A stretch of DNA of 64,000 bases from UBA5066 sp048500275 (GTDB lineage Bacteria > Acidobacteriota > Thermoanaerobaculia > UBA5066): the NCBI GenBank assembly GCA_048500275.1, contig JASNYI010000001.1, positions 1,054,001 through 1,118,000 on the forward strand. Direction: 5' to 3'. A program made the translations under genes and the position numbers. The stretch's first letter is position 1. Each line of letters starts with the position of its first letter. Under the pieces are notes generated by a model that saw only the letters and a list, made by a program, of their open reading frames with translations, did not search any database and was not told where the DNA came from. This document shows, piece by piece, positions 39,901-49,846 of the stretch.

Positions 39901-41673
39901 TCAGCGGTCCGCGACGAGCCGGGACCAGCCCGTGACGGGCAGCCCCCGCTTCCTCGCTTCCGCGACGGAGGCGAGGAAACGGGGACGCGCGAGCTCGGGG
40001 ACGCAGGGGTCGTGGAGTCCCCGCCCGGTCCTGACGAACGCGAGAGCCGGGTGGCACGAGCCGGCGACGAGCGACAGGAGCCGGTCGGCCTCGGCCGTCC
40101 GGCCGAGGCGCAGGGCCGCGTCGGCGGCCGCCGCGACCTCCCCGGGGTCGGGGACCGGCCCCCCGGTGCGGACCAGGACGCGGCCGCGCTCGAGGGCGGC
40201 CTCGAAGCGCCCGAGGTCGAGCGCGCGCACCGTCTGGTCGATCAGCGCGAGCCTGTAGGGGTCGACCGCGTCCGACGGGGCGAGCCAGGAGCGGCCCCAG
40301 TACGTCCAGACGAGAGGCTCGGTACAGAACGGCGGGAGGTCGCCCGCCGGCACGAGCGGCGGGGTCAGGTCGGAGAGGGCGCCGGCGCGGAGCCGCCCTG
40401 CCACGTCGCCTCCCCGGGCCTTCTCGACGAGGAGCCGCGCGTGGAGCCGGATCGGACTCCACGACGCCGTGGACGCCAGGCGCGAGGCCGCCAGCTCCGT
40501 CGTGGCGGCCGCGGCCGCGAGGGCCTGAACCGACGGGAACGGCACGAGGAGGGCGAGGACGTTGACGACGGCCCCGAGGGCGCCGAGGGCGAGGGCGCCG
40601 AGTCGCAGCCGCGGCAGGAGGGACGCGGCGGCCGCGAGGGCGACGAGGATCGGCAGGAGAGGGACGAGGAGCCGCGGCCCCCAGCCGGCCTGGCCGTCCC
40701 ACGCGAACCAGCGGGCGACCAGGACGAGGACGGCGGCGGAGGCGAGCAGGAGAGCGGCCGCGAGCAGGCGGTCTCTCTTCCAGAGGACGGCGAGACCGAC
40801 CGGACCGAGGAGCGCGAGGGGCGCGTACCAGAGGAGCCCCTTGTTCGGGAACACGGTGAGCCGGAGCAGGCCGTCGACGAGAGGGTGGGAGAAGCCGAAG
40901 CCCTCGTAGCCGCCGAAGAGCCTCCCGAACCGGACGACCTCGAAGAGCGCCCAGGCGCTCCCGGCCAGGCCGCCCCAGACGACGACGCGCCAGCGGACGC
41001 GGCCAGAGGCGGCGGCGCCCCCCCCGCGGAGCGCCGCGACGAGCGCGAGGGGCCCGACGACGACGACGAGGAAGCTCTTGGCGAGGATCGCGGCGCCCGC
41101 CGCGAGCCCCGCGGCGACCTCCCAGCCCGCCCCGGGCCGCTCCTCCGCCCGGAGGACGATGGCGGCGGCGAGGAGGACCGAGACGGCGGCGCCCTGCAGC
41201 GGCTCCGAGAGACCCGACGCCGCGTAGCCGAGGAGCGGCGTCGCGAGAGGAAGCGCGAGGCCGAGGAGGAAGGAGGCGAGGGGGCCCGCCCCGAGGGCGA
41301 GGGCGGCCCGGGCGGCCCCCCAGGCCGCGGCGGAGAGGCAGGCGATCGGAACGAGCGCGAAGAGCGGCGCCGTCGGCGTCCCCGGGTGGCGGTCCCAGAG
41401 AGCGCGCGACGCGAGGACCGGAAGGGCCTCGAGGAGCGACTGGCCCATGCCGTAGCGGGAGACGCACTCGAAGGAGCCCCGGGGGACCCCCTGCCACGTG
41501 TTCCGGGAGATGCCGACCTCCCCGTCGTGCACGAGGGCGAAGGCGGTCGAGAGCATCTGGTGGCCGTCGTTGACGAGCGCGAATCCCCGCTCGTCGACCG
41601 TCGCGAGGAGGAGCAGAGCGACCGCAGCGGCCGCCCAGATCGCGGGACGCGACGTCGCGGACGGGCCGGGCAT
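39901..41673 (-). CDS. Polytopic membrane protein, GT-C glycosyltransferase-like
   Basis: 590 residues with about 10-12 hydrophobic helices in the first 400 residues, then a soluble C-terminal part (about 420-590) with weak TPR-like helices (RFEAALERGRVLVRTG, AAAADAALRLGRTAEADRLL). The first loop after TM1 carries acidic residues (DERGFALVNDGHQMLSTA), as in ArnT/PMT-type GT-C enzymes that use lipid-linked sugars. No named family motif is certain. It faces the czc operon convergently and stands alone. It could also be a non-enzymatic envelope protein. Confidence 0.65.
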   Translation of the reverse strand: MPGPSATSRPAIWAAAAVALLLLATVDERGFALVNDGHQMLSTAFALVHDGEVGISRNTWQGVPRGSFECVSRYGMGQSLLEALPVLASRALWDRHPGTPTAPLFALVPIACLSAAAWGAARAALALGAGPLASFLLGLALPLATPLLGYAASGLSEPLQGAAVSVLLAAAIVLRAEERPGAGWEVAAGLAAGAAILAKSFLVVVVGPLALVAALRGGGAAASGRVRWRVVVWGGLAGSAWALFEVVRFGRLFGGYEGFGFSHPLVDGLLRLTVFPNKGLLWYAPLALLGPVGLAVLWKRDRLLAAALLLASAAVLVLVARWFAWDGQAGWGPRLLVPLLPILVALAAAASLLPRLRLGALALGALGAVVNVLALLVPFPSVQALAAAAATTELAASRLASTASWSPIRLHARLLVEKARGGDVAGRLRAGALSDLTPPLVPAGDLPPFCTEPLVWTYWGRSWLAPSDAVDPYRLALIDQTVRALDLGRFEAALERGRVLVRTGGPVPDPGEVAAAADAALRLGRTAEADRLLSLVAGSCHPALAFVRTGRGLHDPCVPELARPRFLASVAEARKRGLPVTGWSRLVADR

Positions 41674-41758
41674 CGGCCGCGAGCATAGTCGAAAGGGAGG
41701 GAACGCCCCCGGCCCGGCGGGCGGCAGAAGCCCGCGGCCGCGGCGGGAAGCCCCGGCG

Positions 41759-44700
41759 TCAGTCCGCGCCGGTGTCGTGCCCCCGGAGGCCGTACCGCGC
41801 CATCTTCGCCTTCAGCGTGTTCCGCGCCAGGCCGAGCCGGCGGGCGGCCTCCCGGATCTTCCCTCCCGACTCGCCGAGGGCCCTCTCGATGAGGTCGCGC
41901 TCGAGGCCCGACATCCGCGCCTCGAAGTAGTCGGGGTCGACGGGGGAGTCTCCGTGGTCCTCTTCCGCCGCCTCCGCGGCGCGCCGGACGGGACCGTGCC
42001 CGGCGGCGAGGAGCGGGGACTCGACGATCCACGGGAAGTCCTGGACGCCGAGCCTCTCTCCCGGGGTGAGGACGAGGGCCCGGTGGAGCGTCGCCTCGAG
42101 CTCGCGGATGTTCCCCGGCCAGGGGTAGCGGGAGAAGAGGTCGAGGACCTCCGGGTCGAGGCGGCGCGTCTCGGCGCCGAGGTCGCGGGAGAGCTTGAGG
42201 ACGAAGTGCTCGACGAGGTCGGGGAGGTCCTCGAGGCGGCTCCTGAGCGGCGGGAGCTCGATCGGGACGACGTTGAGCCGGTAGAAGAGGTCCTCGCGGA
42301 ACTCGTTCCGCCGGATCGCCTCCTCGAGGTCGAGGTTCGTGGCCGAGATGATCTTGGTGTCGGTCTTCAGGGTCTGGGTCCCGCCGACGCGCTCGAACTC
42401 CTTGTCCTCGACGACGCGCAGGAGCTTGGCCTGGATGCCGAGCGAGGTCTTGCCGATCTCGTCGAGGAAGATGGTCCCCCCCTGCGCGAGCTCGAAGCGG
42501 CCGGGCTTCTTGCGGTCGGCCCCGGTGAAGGAGCCCTTCTCGTGCCCGAAGAGCTCCGACTCGGCGAGCGTCTCGGGGAGGGCCGCGCAGTTGAACTGGA
42601 TGAACGGCCCGTGCGCCCGGGGCGAGAGGGCGTGGAGGATGCGGGCGACGAGGTTCTTGCCCGTCCCCGACTCGCCGCGGATGAGGACCGTGACCGGCCC
42701 GGCCGCCGCGCGCGGGAGGGTCGTCTTGACCCTCCGGGCCGCGTCGGAGTCGCCGACGAGGGCGTCGAGGTTCCAGCCCCGGCCGAGGTTCGCCTTCAGG
42801 CTCTCGTTCTCGACGGAGAGGCGCAGGCGCGCCTCGAGGAGCTCCTCGACGAGCCGGGCGTTCTCGATGGCGACGGCGGCGAGGTCGGCGAAGGCCTCGA
42901 GGAAGGCGCGGTCCCCCTCGGAGAAGAGGCGCGGGGCGTTGCGATGGTCGACGTAGATGGCCCCGGAGGCGCGCTCCTTGACGACGAGCGGGACGCAGAG
43001 GAAGGAGACGATGGCGTGGGCGTGGATCGACTCGCGCCCCTGGAAGCGGGGGTCGACGCGGGCGTCGGCCGAGCTGACGGAGCGGCCGTCGGCGACGACC
43101 CGCTCGACGACGGAGCGCGAGATCGCTTCGGCCTCGTCCTCGCGGCCGGTCTTCAGGTTCCGCGCCACGCGCACGGAGAGGCGCCCCGTGACCGGGTCGG
43201 CGAGGAGGATCATCCCCCGCTCGGCGTTGAGCCTCTTCAGCGCGAGGTCGACGATGTCCTCGAGGACGGCCGAGAGGTCGCGGGTGGAGTTGACGATGCG
43301 CGAGACCTCGTAGAGGCCGATGACCCCGAGGCCGAGCGGGACGGCGCCCGCGGCCTCGGAGGCGGCCTTGCTGGCGATGCGCTCGAGGACGCCGCGCGTG
43401 CGCTCCAGCTCGCGCAGCGCGCCGATCCTCTCGAAGAGGCGCGCCGCCGTTCCGAGGCGGGCGGCCGCGCGCACCTTCTCGAGCGTCCTGACGCCCCACT
43501 CGTAGTAGCAGCGGCCGAGGTCGTAGACGGCGCCGATGTCCGAGAGGGCGCGGACGGCGTCCTCGAAGAGGCGGTCGGCCTCCGGCCCGCGCCTCCCGTG
43601 GTGCGCGAGGCGCGCCTCGAGCCCCAGGATGCGCGCGAGGGTGTGGCGGTCGCCGAGGCGGCGGGCGAAGAGGCCCGCCTCGGCCGACTCCCGCTCGCAC
43701 CGCTCGACCTCTCCCATCCGGAGGGCGAGCTCGGCCGACTCGACGAGGGCGCGCCCGAGGCCGTCGGCGGCGGCCGCCTCGGAGAGGGTCTCGAGGACCT
43801 GGTCGAGGTGCCGCCGCGCCTCGTCGAGCCGCTCGCGGTCGCGCTCGAGGAGGGCCAGCGGGAGTGTCACTGCCGCCACGAGCGGCGCCTCGCCGGTTCC
43901 CCGCGCCGCGTCGAGGGTCTCGAAGAGGGATCGCTCGGCGCGGTCGAGGTCGCCCCTCTTCCGGAGGAGGTTCCCGAGCGCCCGGCTCGCGTCGACGGTC
44001 GCACGGCCCGGGCCGTCGGATCCGACGAGGTCGAGGGCGAGGCGGTAGCTCGCCTCCGCCTCGTCCCAGCGGCCGAGGACCTCGTCGCAGGCGCCGAGGC
44101 CGACCGCCGACTGGGCCTGCCCGAGGGGTGAGCCGAGGCGGCGGTGGATCTCGACCGCGCGCTCGAAGCCGCTGCGGGCGGCCCCGTAGTCGCCGCGGCC
44201 GTACTGCAGGGCCGAGAGATTCGCCAGGGAGGCGGTGATCCCCCAGAGGTCGCGCGAGCGCTCGGCCTCCTCGAGGCACTGGCGCTCCATCGCCTCGCTC
44301 TCCTCCCAGCGGCCGGTCCTCGCGAGGACTGCCGCCAGGGAGGAGAGGCCGCGCCTCACGAGCTCGGGCCGCTCGCTCCGGCGCGCCGCCTCGACGGCGG
44401 CGGTGAGGCGCTCCTCGGCCGCCTCGTGCTCGCCTCGCAGGAAGGCCACCGAGCCGAGAGTGCCGAGGAGAAGCGAGCGGAGGTCGTCGGGGAGCTCGGG
44501 ACCCGCGAGAGCGAGGGCGGCCTCGGCCTTCGTCTGGGCGCCGCCCGGGTCGCCCCTCTCGAGGCGCGCCCGCGCGGAGGCGTCGAGGAGGCGCGCCCGT
44601 TCCTCGGTGGTGCCCACCGTACCGAGCTCCCCCTCCGCCCGGTCGAAGAGGGCGCGGGCCGCCTCCACGTCGCCCCGGCGGAGGCGGATCATCCCGATCT

Positions 44701-47074
44701 TGAACGTGAGAAGGGCCGCGTGGCGCCTCATCGCGGGCTCGTCGGCGTCGGGGCGGGCGCCCAGCTCCTTCAGGAGGAAGTGGTAGGCCGAGAGCGCCCG
44801 CCGCCAGTTGCCGGCCCGGAAGTGGACGTCGCCGAGCCGCTCGCGGACCGCGGCCTTCTCCCCCGCCCGCCCCGCCAGGTCGAGGAACTCGAGGACGCCC
44901 GCGTACGACTGCGCGGCCTGGTCGTAGGCGAAGAGGCGCTCGGCCTGCGCGGCCGACGTGAGGCCGAGGCGGATGGCCCTCTGGGCGTCGCTCCCGCGGA
45001 GGGCGTGGAGCGCGGCGGAGGGGAGGAGGTCGGGGCGGGCTGCGACGCGCTCCTCGAAGTAGCCCGCCGCGGCGTCGTGCAGGGCGCGGCGCCTGTCGTC
45101 GGGGAGCGTGGCCGCGAGGTGCTCGCGCGTCCTCGCCAGGGCGAACTCCCAGACGGACTCCCCCGAGAGCTCGCGCTTGACGAGGAGGCCCGCCGCGGCG
45201 AAGGCGCCGAGCGCGTCGGCGAGGGCGTCGGCCTCCCTCACGACGCCGCCGGACCGCTCGCCGAGGGCCACCGCCGAGAGGCGAAGGGCCAGCTCGAACG
45301 TCAGGTCGGCGGGGACGACGGAGAGCGCGGCGAGGAGCTCGCGCCGCGCCGGGAAGAGCGCGGCGAGGCGGGCGTCGGCCCACTCGGCCGCGGCGCCGGG
45401 CCGGGAGAGGCGGCGGTGCTGTTCGGCGTCCACGACGAGCTGGCCGTCGCGCAGGGAGACGACGCGACGCTCGACGAGCTGCTCGAGGAGCGAGACGAGA
45501 GGCCCCGGCCAGCCCAGGGTCTCGTGGTGGACGAGCCTCGTCAGCTCCTCCGGGAGGTCCTTCCTCCCGAGCGCCCCCGCCGTGGCCGACGCCGCCTCCC
45601 CTTCCGAGAGGGGGGTGAGCGTCCAGGGCGGGAGGGAGAGGTCCTCGAGCGGCGTCAGAGCCTCGTTCGGGTCGGTCCCCGGCCCGGGGGGCGGAGCGGG
45701 CTCGGCGGCGGCCGCCACGACGAGGGGTCTCGACTCCGCCGCCTTGAAGAGGAACGAGAGGAGGGCCGCGGTGGCCCGGTCGGCGAGGTGGAGGTCGTCG
45801 ACGAGGACGACGAGCGGCCTCTCCCCGGCCTCGGCGCGGCGCGTGGCCTCGAGCGCCGCGAGGACCTCGTCGAAGAGGGCGAGGCGGCTCGACTCCTCGG
45901 TGAGGCGCGAGATGGGGGGAGCGTCGGCGCCGGTGGCCGCGAGGCGCGCCACGCGGGCGAGGGCCGCGCGCGCCGGGGCCCCGGCCGACCCGCCGCGGCG
46001 GGTGAGGGCCGCGAGGACGTCGAGGACGGGGCGGTACGGGGTCCGGTCCTCCGCCACGGCCCGCCCCTCGACGACGAGAGCCCCCTCCGACTGTGCGACG
46101 GCCCGCCACTCGGCGAGGAGGCGCGACTTGCCCGCCCCCTCGGGTCCGAGGACGACGATCGCCTTCCCCGAGCCCTCCGAGGCGTGACGGAGCGCCTGGG
46201 AGAAGCGCCCGAGAAGCTCGACGCGCCCGCAGAAGGGGGGCGTCAGGAGCTCGGGGCGGGCGTCCCAGGTGGAGCCGCGGACGAGGCCGAAGTCGCGCCC
46301 CAGGTCGTCGAGGAGGGTCCGGGCCGAGGGGGTCCGCGCCGCCGGGTCGCGCTCCATGAGCTGCGAGAGGATCCGGTCGAGGCGGCTCGGGATGCCGGGA
46401 GTGACGCGGGAGGCGACCGGGACGTCCTCCTCGAGGTGGAAGCGCAGGACGCCGCCGAGGTCGCGCCCGGCCGTGGGAAGGACCCCCGTGAGCGCCTCGT
46501 AGAACGTCACGCCGAGGGCGTAGAGGTCGGCCCGCCGGTCGGGCTTGCCGCCGCGCAGGACCTCGGGGGCGAGGTAGGCGGGCGTGCCCCGGATGCCGGC
46601 GACCTCCTCGCCGCGCGCGAAGGCGAGACCGAAGTCGAGGAGGAAGGCCCGCTCGCCGAGGACGCGCACGTTCGTCGGCTTCACGTCGCCGTGGACGAGG
46701 CCGCGCGAGTGGACGTAGTCGAGGGCGTGGGCGACGTCGGCGAGGGCGGAGAGGTTCTCGAGGAGGGCGTGGGAGCGGGCGAAGGTAGCCAGGTCGGGCC
46801 CGTCGACCTCGTCGGTCGAGAACCACGCCCGGCCGTCCGTGGTGACGCCGAAGTCCCGCGCCTTGACGATGGAGGGGTGGTCGAGGGAGGCGACGAGCCG
46901 GAACTCCTTGCGCAGCGCCAGCATCTCCTCGCTCGCCGCCGTCGCCGCGAGCTTGAGGACGACCCTCCTCCCCGTCTCGCGGTCGAACGCGGCCACGACC
47001 CGGGGCGACGTCCCCTCCGACAGTTCCGCGCGCGCCTCGAAGCGCGGCGGGAGCGCGGCGGAAGGGCGGGTCAT
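41759..47074 (-). CDS. Giant hybrid regulator: protein kinase + AAA ATPase + TPR + GAF + sigma-54 AAA+ + Fis HTH
   Basis: 1771 residues. The kinase-like domain (about 1-270) has the lysine in VVLKLA, the catalytic loop HGDVKPTN (Gly for Arg of HRD), LDFGLA and APEVL. Then a PknK/MalT-like P-loop domain follows (GPEGAGKSRLL, LVVLVDDLHLAD). About 600 residues of helical TPR-like repeats come next, then a GAF domain (about 1270-1410). The sigma-54 core has Walker A GESGTGKN, ELFGHEKGSFTGAD, and GTIFLDEIGKT. It ends in a Fis HTH (IREAARRLGLARNTLKAKMA). It probably integrates phosphorylation and ligand sensing to drive sigma-54 promoters. The start overlaps the hflX stop by 4 nt. Confidence 0.93.
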   Translation of the reverse strand: MTRPSAALPPRFEARAELSEGTSPRVVAAFDRETGRRVVLKLAATAASEEMLALRKEFRLVASLDHPSIVKARDFGVTTDGRAWFSTDEVDGPDLATFARSHALLENLSALADVAHALDYVHSRGLVHGDVKPTNVRVLGERAFLLDFGLAFARGEEVAGIRGTPAYLAPEVLRGGKPDRRADLYALGVTFYEALTGVLPTAGRDLGGVLRFHLEEDVPVASRVTPGIPSRLDRILSQLMERDPAARTPSARTLLDDLGRDFGLVRGSTWDARPELLTPPFCGRVELLGRFSQALRHASEGSGKAIVVLGPEGAGKSRLLAEWRAVAQSEGALVVEGRAVAEDRTPYRPVLDVLAALTRRGGSAGAPARAALARVARLAATGADAPPISRLTEESSRLALFDEVLAALEATRRAEAGERPLVVLVDDLHLADRATAALLSFLFKAAESRPLVVAAAAEPAPPPGPGTDPNEALTPLEDLSLPPWTLTPLSEGEAASATAGALGRKDLPEELTRLVHHETLGWPGPLVSLLEQLVERRVVSLRDGQLVVDAEQHRRLSRPGAAAEWADARLAALFPARRELLAALSVVPADLTFELALRLSAVALGERSGGVVREADALADALGAFAAAGLLVKRELSGESVWEFALARTREHLAATLPDDRRRALHDAAAGYFEERVAARPDLLPSAALHALRGSDAQRAIRLGLTSAAQAERLFAYDQAAQSYAGVLEFLDLAGRAGEKAAVRERLGDVHFRAGNWRRALSAYHFLLKELGARPDADEPAMRRHAALLTFKIGMIRLRRGDVEAARALFDRAEGELGTVGTTEERARLLDASARARLERGDPGGAQTKAEAALALAGPELPDDLRSLLLGTLGSVAFLRGEHEAAEERLTAAVEAARRSERPELVRRGLSSLAAVLARTGRWEESEAMERQCLEEAERSRDLWGITASLANLSALQYGRGDYGAARSGFERAVEIHRRLGSPLGQAQSAVGLGACDEVLGRWDEAEASYRLALDLVGSDGPGRATVDASRALGNLLRKRGDLDRAERSLFETLDAARGTGEAPLVAAVTLPLALLERDRERLDEARRHLDQVLETLSEAAAADGLGRALVESAELALRMGEVERCERESAEAGLFARRLGDRHTLARILGLEARLAHHGRRGPEADRLFEDAVRALSDIGAVYDLGRCYYEWGVRTLEKVRAAARLGTAARLFERIGALRELERTRGVLERIASKAASEAAGAVPLGLGVIGLYEVSRIVNSTRDLSAVLEDIVDLALKRLNAERGMILLADPVTGRLSVRVARNLKTGREDEAEAISRSVVERVVADGRSVSSADARVDPRFQGRESIHAHAIVSFLCVPLVVKERASGAIYVDHRNAPRLFSEGDRAFLEAFADLAAVAIENARLVEELLEARLRLSVENESLKANLGRGWNLDALVGDSDAARRVKTTLPRAAAGPVTVLIRGESGTGKNLVARILHALSPRAHGPFIQFNCAALPETLAESELFGHEKGSFTGADRKKPGRFELAQGGTIFLDEIGKTSLGIQAKLLRVVEDKEFERVGGTQTLKTDTKIISATNLDLEEAIRRNEFREDLFYRLNVVPIELPPLRSRLEDLPDLVEHFVLKLSRDLGAETRRLDPEVLDLFSRYPWPGNIRELEATLHRALVLTPGERLGVQDFPWIVESPLLAAGHGPVRRAAEAAEEDHGDSPVDPDYFEARMSGLERDLIERALGESGGKIREAARRLGLARNTLKAKMARYGLRGHDTGAD

Positions 47075-48216
47075 GCCGTCGAGGGGGCTCCGAGGATCGG
47101 AACCGTCACGCCGAGGGAAAGGAGGCGCGCGACGAGCGACTGGCGCAGGTCGGGCAGGCCCGCGCCGCTCACGGCCGAGATCGCGATCTCCCCCGCGGGC
47201 GCGACGGCCCCGGGGCGGTCGATCTTGTTGTAGGCGACGAGCACCCGGTCTGCCGGGACGCCCAGCTCGGCGAGCACCTCCTCGGCCACCCGGCGCTGGT
47301 CCTCGGCGTGGGGCGAGGAGGCGTCGACGACGTGGACGAGGAGATCGGCCTCCTCGACTTCCTTCAGCGTCGAGCGGAAGGAGGCGACGAGCGTGTGCGG
47401 GAGCTTGCGCAGGAAGCCGACCGTGTCGGAAACGACGATCGCCCTCCCGCCGACGCCGTGGAGGCGGGCGTGGCGCGCGTCGAGCGTCGCGAAGAGGCGG
47501 TCCTCGGCGAACTCCTTCGAGGAGGTGAGACGGTTGAAGAGGGTCGTCTTGCCGGCGTTCGTGTAGCCGACGAGGGAGACGGTGGCGACGTTCCGCAGGT
47601 GCCGGCGACGGACGTTGCGGCTCGTCTCGATCTTCTCGAGGTCTTCCTTGAGGGTCGCGATGCGGCGGCGGATCTTCCGCTTGTCGAGCTCGAGCTTCTT
47701 CTCGCCGCCGCCCGCGCGGAAGGCGCCGCCGCCCCTCTGCTGGGCCATCCCGGTCTGCGCGCCGGTGAGGCGGGGGAGGAGGTATTGCAGGCGCGCCAGC
47801 TCGACCTGCGTCATCGCCTCGCGGCTCCGGGCCCGCGAGGCGAAGATGGAGAGGATGACGTTCGGGCGGTCGAGGACCTGCGCCGGCAGCTCCTTCTCGA
47901 GGTTGCGCGTCTGCGAGGGAGAGAGCTCGTCGTCGAAGACGACCATCCCCGCTTCCAGGGCCTCGGCCGCCTCGACCAGCTCCTTCAGCTTCCCCTTGCC
48001 GACGTAGGTCGCCGGGTCGGGCGACCCGCGTTCCTGGAGGGCGCGGGCGACGACGACGCCCCCCGCCGTGTCGACGAGACGTTCCAGCTCGTCGAGGTGG
48101 TCCTCGGCCTCGGCGCGACCGAGCGTCTTCCCGTAGACCCCGACGAGGATCGCCTTGTTGGTCTTCGGCCGGTCCGCGACGCCTTCGGCGCGACCGTCCG
48201 GGTCTTTTTCCGCCAC
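47071..48216 (-). CDS. hflX: GTPase HflX
   Basis: 381 residues from the GTG at 48216 (MAEKDPDGRAEGVADRPKTN); a GTG two codons earlier is equally possible. The N-terminal HflX domain (KAILVGVYGKTL, ATYVGKGKLKEL, VVFDDELSPSQTRNLEKEL) is followed by a coiled-coil linker and a G domain with GYTNAGKTTLFN, TLDARHARL, DTVGFLRKLPH and NKID. HflX splits stalled ribosomes under heat or stress. Its stop overlaps the start of the giant sigma-54 regulator, an unusual coupling. Confidence 0.96.
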   Translation of the reverse strand: MAEKDPDGRAEGVADRPKTNKAILVGVYGKTLGRAEAEDHLDELERLVDTAGGVVVARALQERGSPDPATYVGKGKLKELVEAAEALEAGMVVFDDELSPSQTRNLEKELPAQVLDRPNVILSIFASRARSREAMTQVELARLQYLLPRLTGAQTGMAQQRGGGAFRAGGGEKKLELDKRKIRRRIATLKEDLEKIETSRNVRRRHLRNVATVSLVGYTNAGKTTLFNRLTSSKEFAEDRLFATLDARHARLHGVGGRAIVVSDTVGFLRKLPHTLVASFRSTLKEVEEADLLVHVVDASSPHAEDQRRVAEEVLAELGVPADRVLVAYNKIDRPGAVAPAGEIAISAVSGAGLPDLRQSLVARLLSLGVTVPILGAPSTA

Positions 48217-48291
48217 AACCACGCATGCTACCAAGCAACGCCGCCGGGAGGGTCCGAAAGAGACCCCCGTACCGGGTATCCTCGTCGTCGG

Positions 48292-49209
48292 ATGCGACGG
48301 CGCCTCAGGACCACGGACCTTCCCGAGCTCGGGGCGCGACTTCTCACCCTCGAGGAGGAGTGGCGCGGCCGACGCCTCGACTCCGACCCGCTCCTCTTCC
48401 CGCACCGCTACTCCCGGCCGGAAGACCGCGAAGCCGCCGCGTTTCTCGCCTCCTCGCTCGCTTTCGGGCGCGTCGCCTCGATCCGCGCCTCGCTCGAGCG
48501 GCTCCTCGGCGCGCTGGGGGAGCACCCCGCCGGGACCCTCCGCGCGAGAGGCGGGGAGGTGCCGGGCCTCGACGGATTCGTCCACAGGTGGGTCGACGCC
48601 GGATCCCTCCGCCCCTTCCTCCGGGCCGTCGGCGCCACGTTCAGGGCCGAGGGCTCCCTCGGCGCCCTCTTCGCCGCCGGGGACGAGGGCGGGGCCGATT
48701 TCCTCCCGGCCCTCGATCGTTTCTTCGCGGTGCTCCGCGAACGGACGGAGGTCCATCCCGCCCGCCGGACGCAGGGCCTCCGGTTCCTCCTCCCGGCCCC
48801 CGGAGACGGGAGCGCCTGCAAGAGGGCTCACCTCTTCCTCCGCTGGGTGGTGAGGACGGGCGACGTCGATCTCGGCCTCTGGCGGGGAGGCCGCTTCTCC
48901 CCCGCCCGACTCCTCCTCCCGATGGACACCCACGTCCACCGGATCTCCCGCTACCTCGGCCTCACGGCCCGGCCGACGGCCGACCTTCGCGCCGCTCGCG
49001 AGGCGACCGGGTGGCTCTCCCGGATCGACCCCCTCGACCCGGTGAGGTTCGACTGGGCCCTTTCCCGTCTCGGAATCCTCGCGGAATGCGTGCGCGACCC
49101 CCGCCGTTCCCACTGCGGGGGGTGCGCCGTACGCCCCGTCTGCCGGGCCGCCACCCGGGACGGCCGCCCGCCTGTACCATCCCGCGCGACAGGAGCTCTC
49201 GCCGCATGA
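48292..49209 (+). CDS. TIGR02757 (DUF2400) family protein
   Basis: 305 residues. DPLLFPHRYSRPEDREAAAF, then LASSLAFGRVASI, and LRWVVRTGDVDLGLW with PMDTHVHRISRYLGLT are TIGR02757 signatures. The middle resembles a helix-hairpin-helix DNA glycosylase fold, and the end carries four Cys (CVRDPRRSHCGGCAVRPVC, spacing 8-2-5), suggesting an Fe-S cluster like that of endonuclease III-type enzymes. Its role is unknown but nucleic acid binding is likely. Its stop overlaps the TlpA-like start (ATGA). The start ATG at 48292 is close to the divergent hflX. Confidence 0.85.
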   Translation: MRRRLRTTDLPELGARLLTLEEEWRGRRLDSDPLLFPHRYSRPEDREAAAFLASSLAFGRVASIRASLERLLGALGEHPAGTLRARGGEVPGLDGFVHRWVDAGSLRPFLRAVGATFRAEGSLGALFAAGDEGGADFLPALDRFFAVLRERTEVHPARRTQGLRFLLPAPGDGSACKRAHLFLRWVVRTGDVDLGLWRGGRFSPARLLLPMDTHVHRISRYLGLTARPTADLRAAREATGWLSRIDPLDPVRFDWALSRLGILAECVRDPRRSHCGGCAVRPVCRAATRDGRPPVPSRATGALAA

Positions 49210-49787
49210 CGTTCTCCAGGAGCCGCATCGCCCTCGTCGCCCTGGCGGCGATCCTCACGCTTCTCCTCGGCGTCGCCTACAGGGACGCGCTCCGGAAGGG
49301 ACCGGTGAAGGTCACCGAACCGCCGCCGGTGGCCGCCGCAAAGCCCGGCCCGAGCCCCGTCGCGATGAAGGACGGCGAGATGCGGGATCTCTCCACCCCC
49401 TCCGGAAAGCTCCTGGTCGTCCATTTCTGGGCGACCTGGTGCGCCCCGTGCGAGGAAGAGCTGCCCGGCCTCGTGGCCTGGTGGCGGGGGGCGAAGTCCG
49501 ACCCGCGGATCGAGCTGGTGGCGGTCTCCGTGGACGAGGATTGGGCCACCGTCGACGGCTTCCTCGCGAAGCGCGACGCGACCGACCTGCCGCTCGCCCT
49601 CGACCCGAAGAAGAGCGCCGCCTCCGCGTTCGGGACCGAGAAGTTCCCGGAGACCTGGTTCCTCTCCCCGTCGGGCGAGGTGCTCCTGCATCACGTGGGG
49701 CCGCTCGACTGGAACGACCCCGGCTCGCGAACGACCCTCGACGCCCTCGCCGAGAGGGCGCTCGGCCCCCGCACGGCCGCCTCCTGA
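49206..49787 (+). CDS. TlpA-like membrane-anchored thioredoxin
   Basis: 193 residues. One N-terminal hydrophobic anchor (RIALVALAAILTLLLGVAYR) is followed by a Pro/Ala-rich linker and a thioredoxin fold with HFWATWCAPCEEELPGL (CxxC = CAPC), a cis-Pro region (KFPETWFLSPSGEVL) and ELVAVSVDEDW. It should reduce periplasmic disulfides, for example in cytochrome c or metal-centre assembly. Coupled to the TIGR02757 gene by ATGA. Confidence 0.92.
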   Translation: MTFSRSRIALVALAAILTLLLGVAYRDALRKGPVKVTEPPPVAAAKPGPSPVAMKDGEMRDLSTPSGKLLVVHFWATWCAPCEEELPGLVAWWRGAKSDPRIELVAVSVDEDWATVDGFLAKRDATDLPLALDPKKSAASAFGTEKFPETWFLSPSGEVLLHHVGPLDWNDPGSRTTLDALAERALGPRTAAS

Positions 49788-49846
49788 CCCGGGAAGCTCC
49801 GGAACCTTTTCGGCCCGGCTCCGTTTCTCAGGGCGGGGAGACCGCC

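Noticed and set aside
40361..40375. GGGGTCAGGTCGGAG inside the membrane protein gene
   Set aside because: Only the first 11 bases resemble a REP end, it lies inside a coding region and has no TTCTAC part; a chance match.
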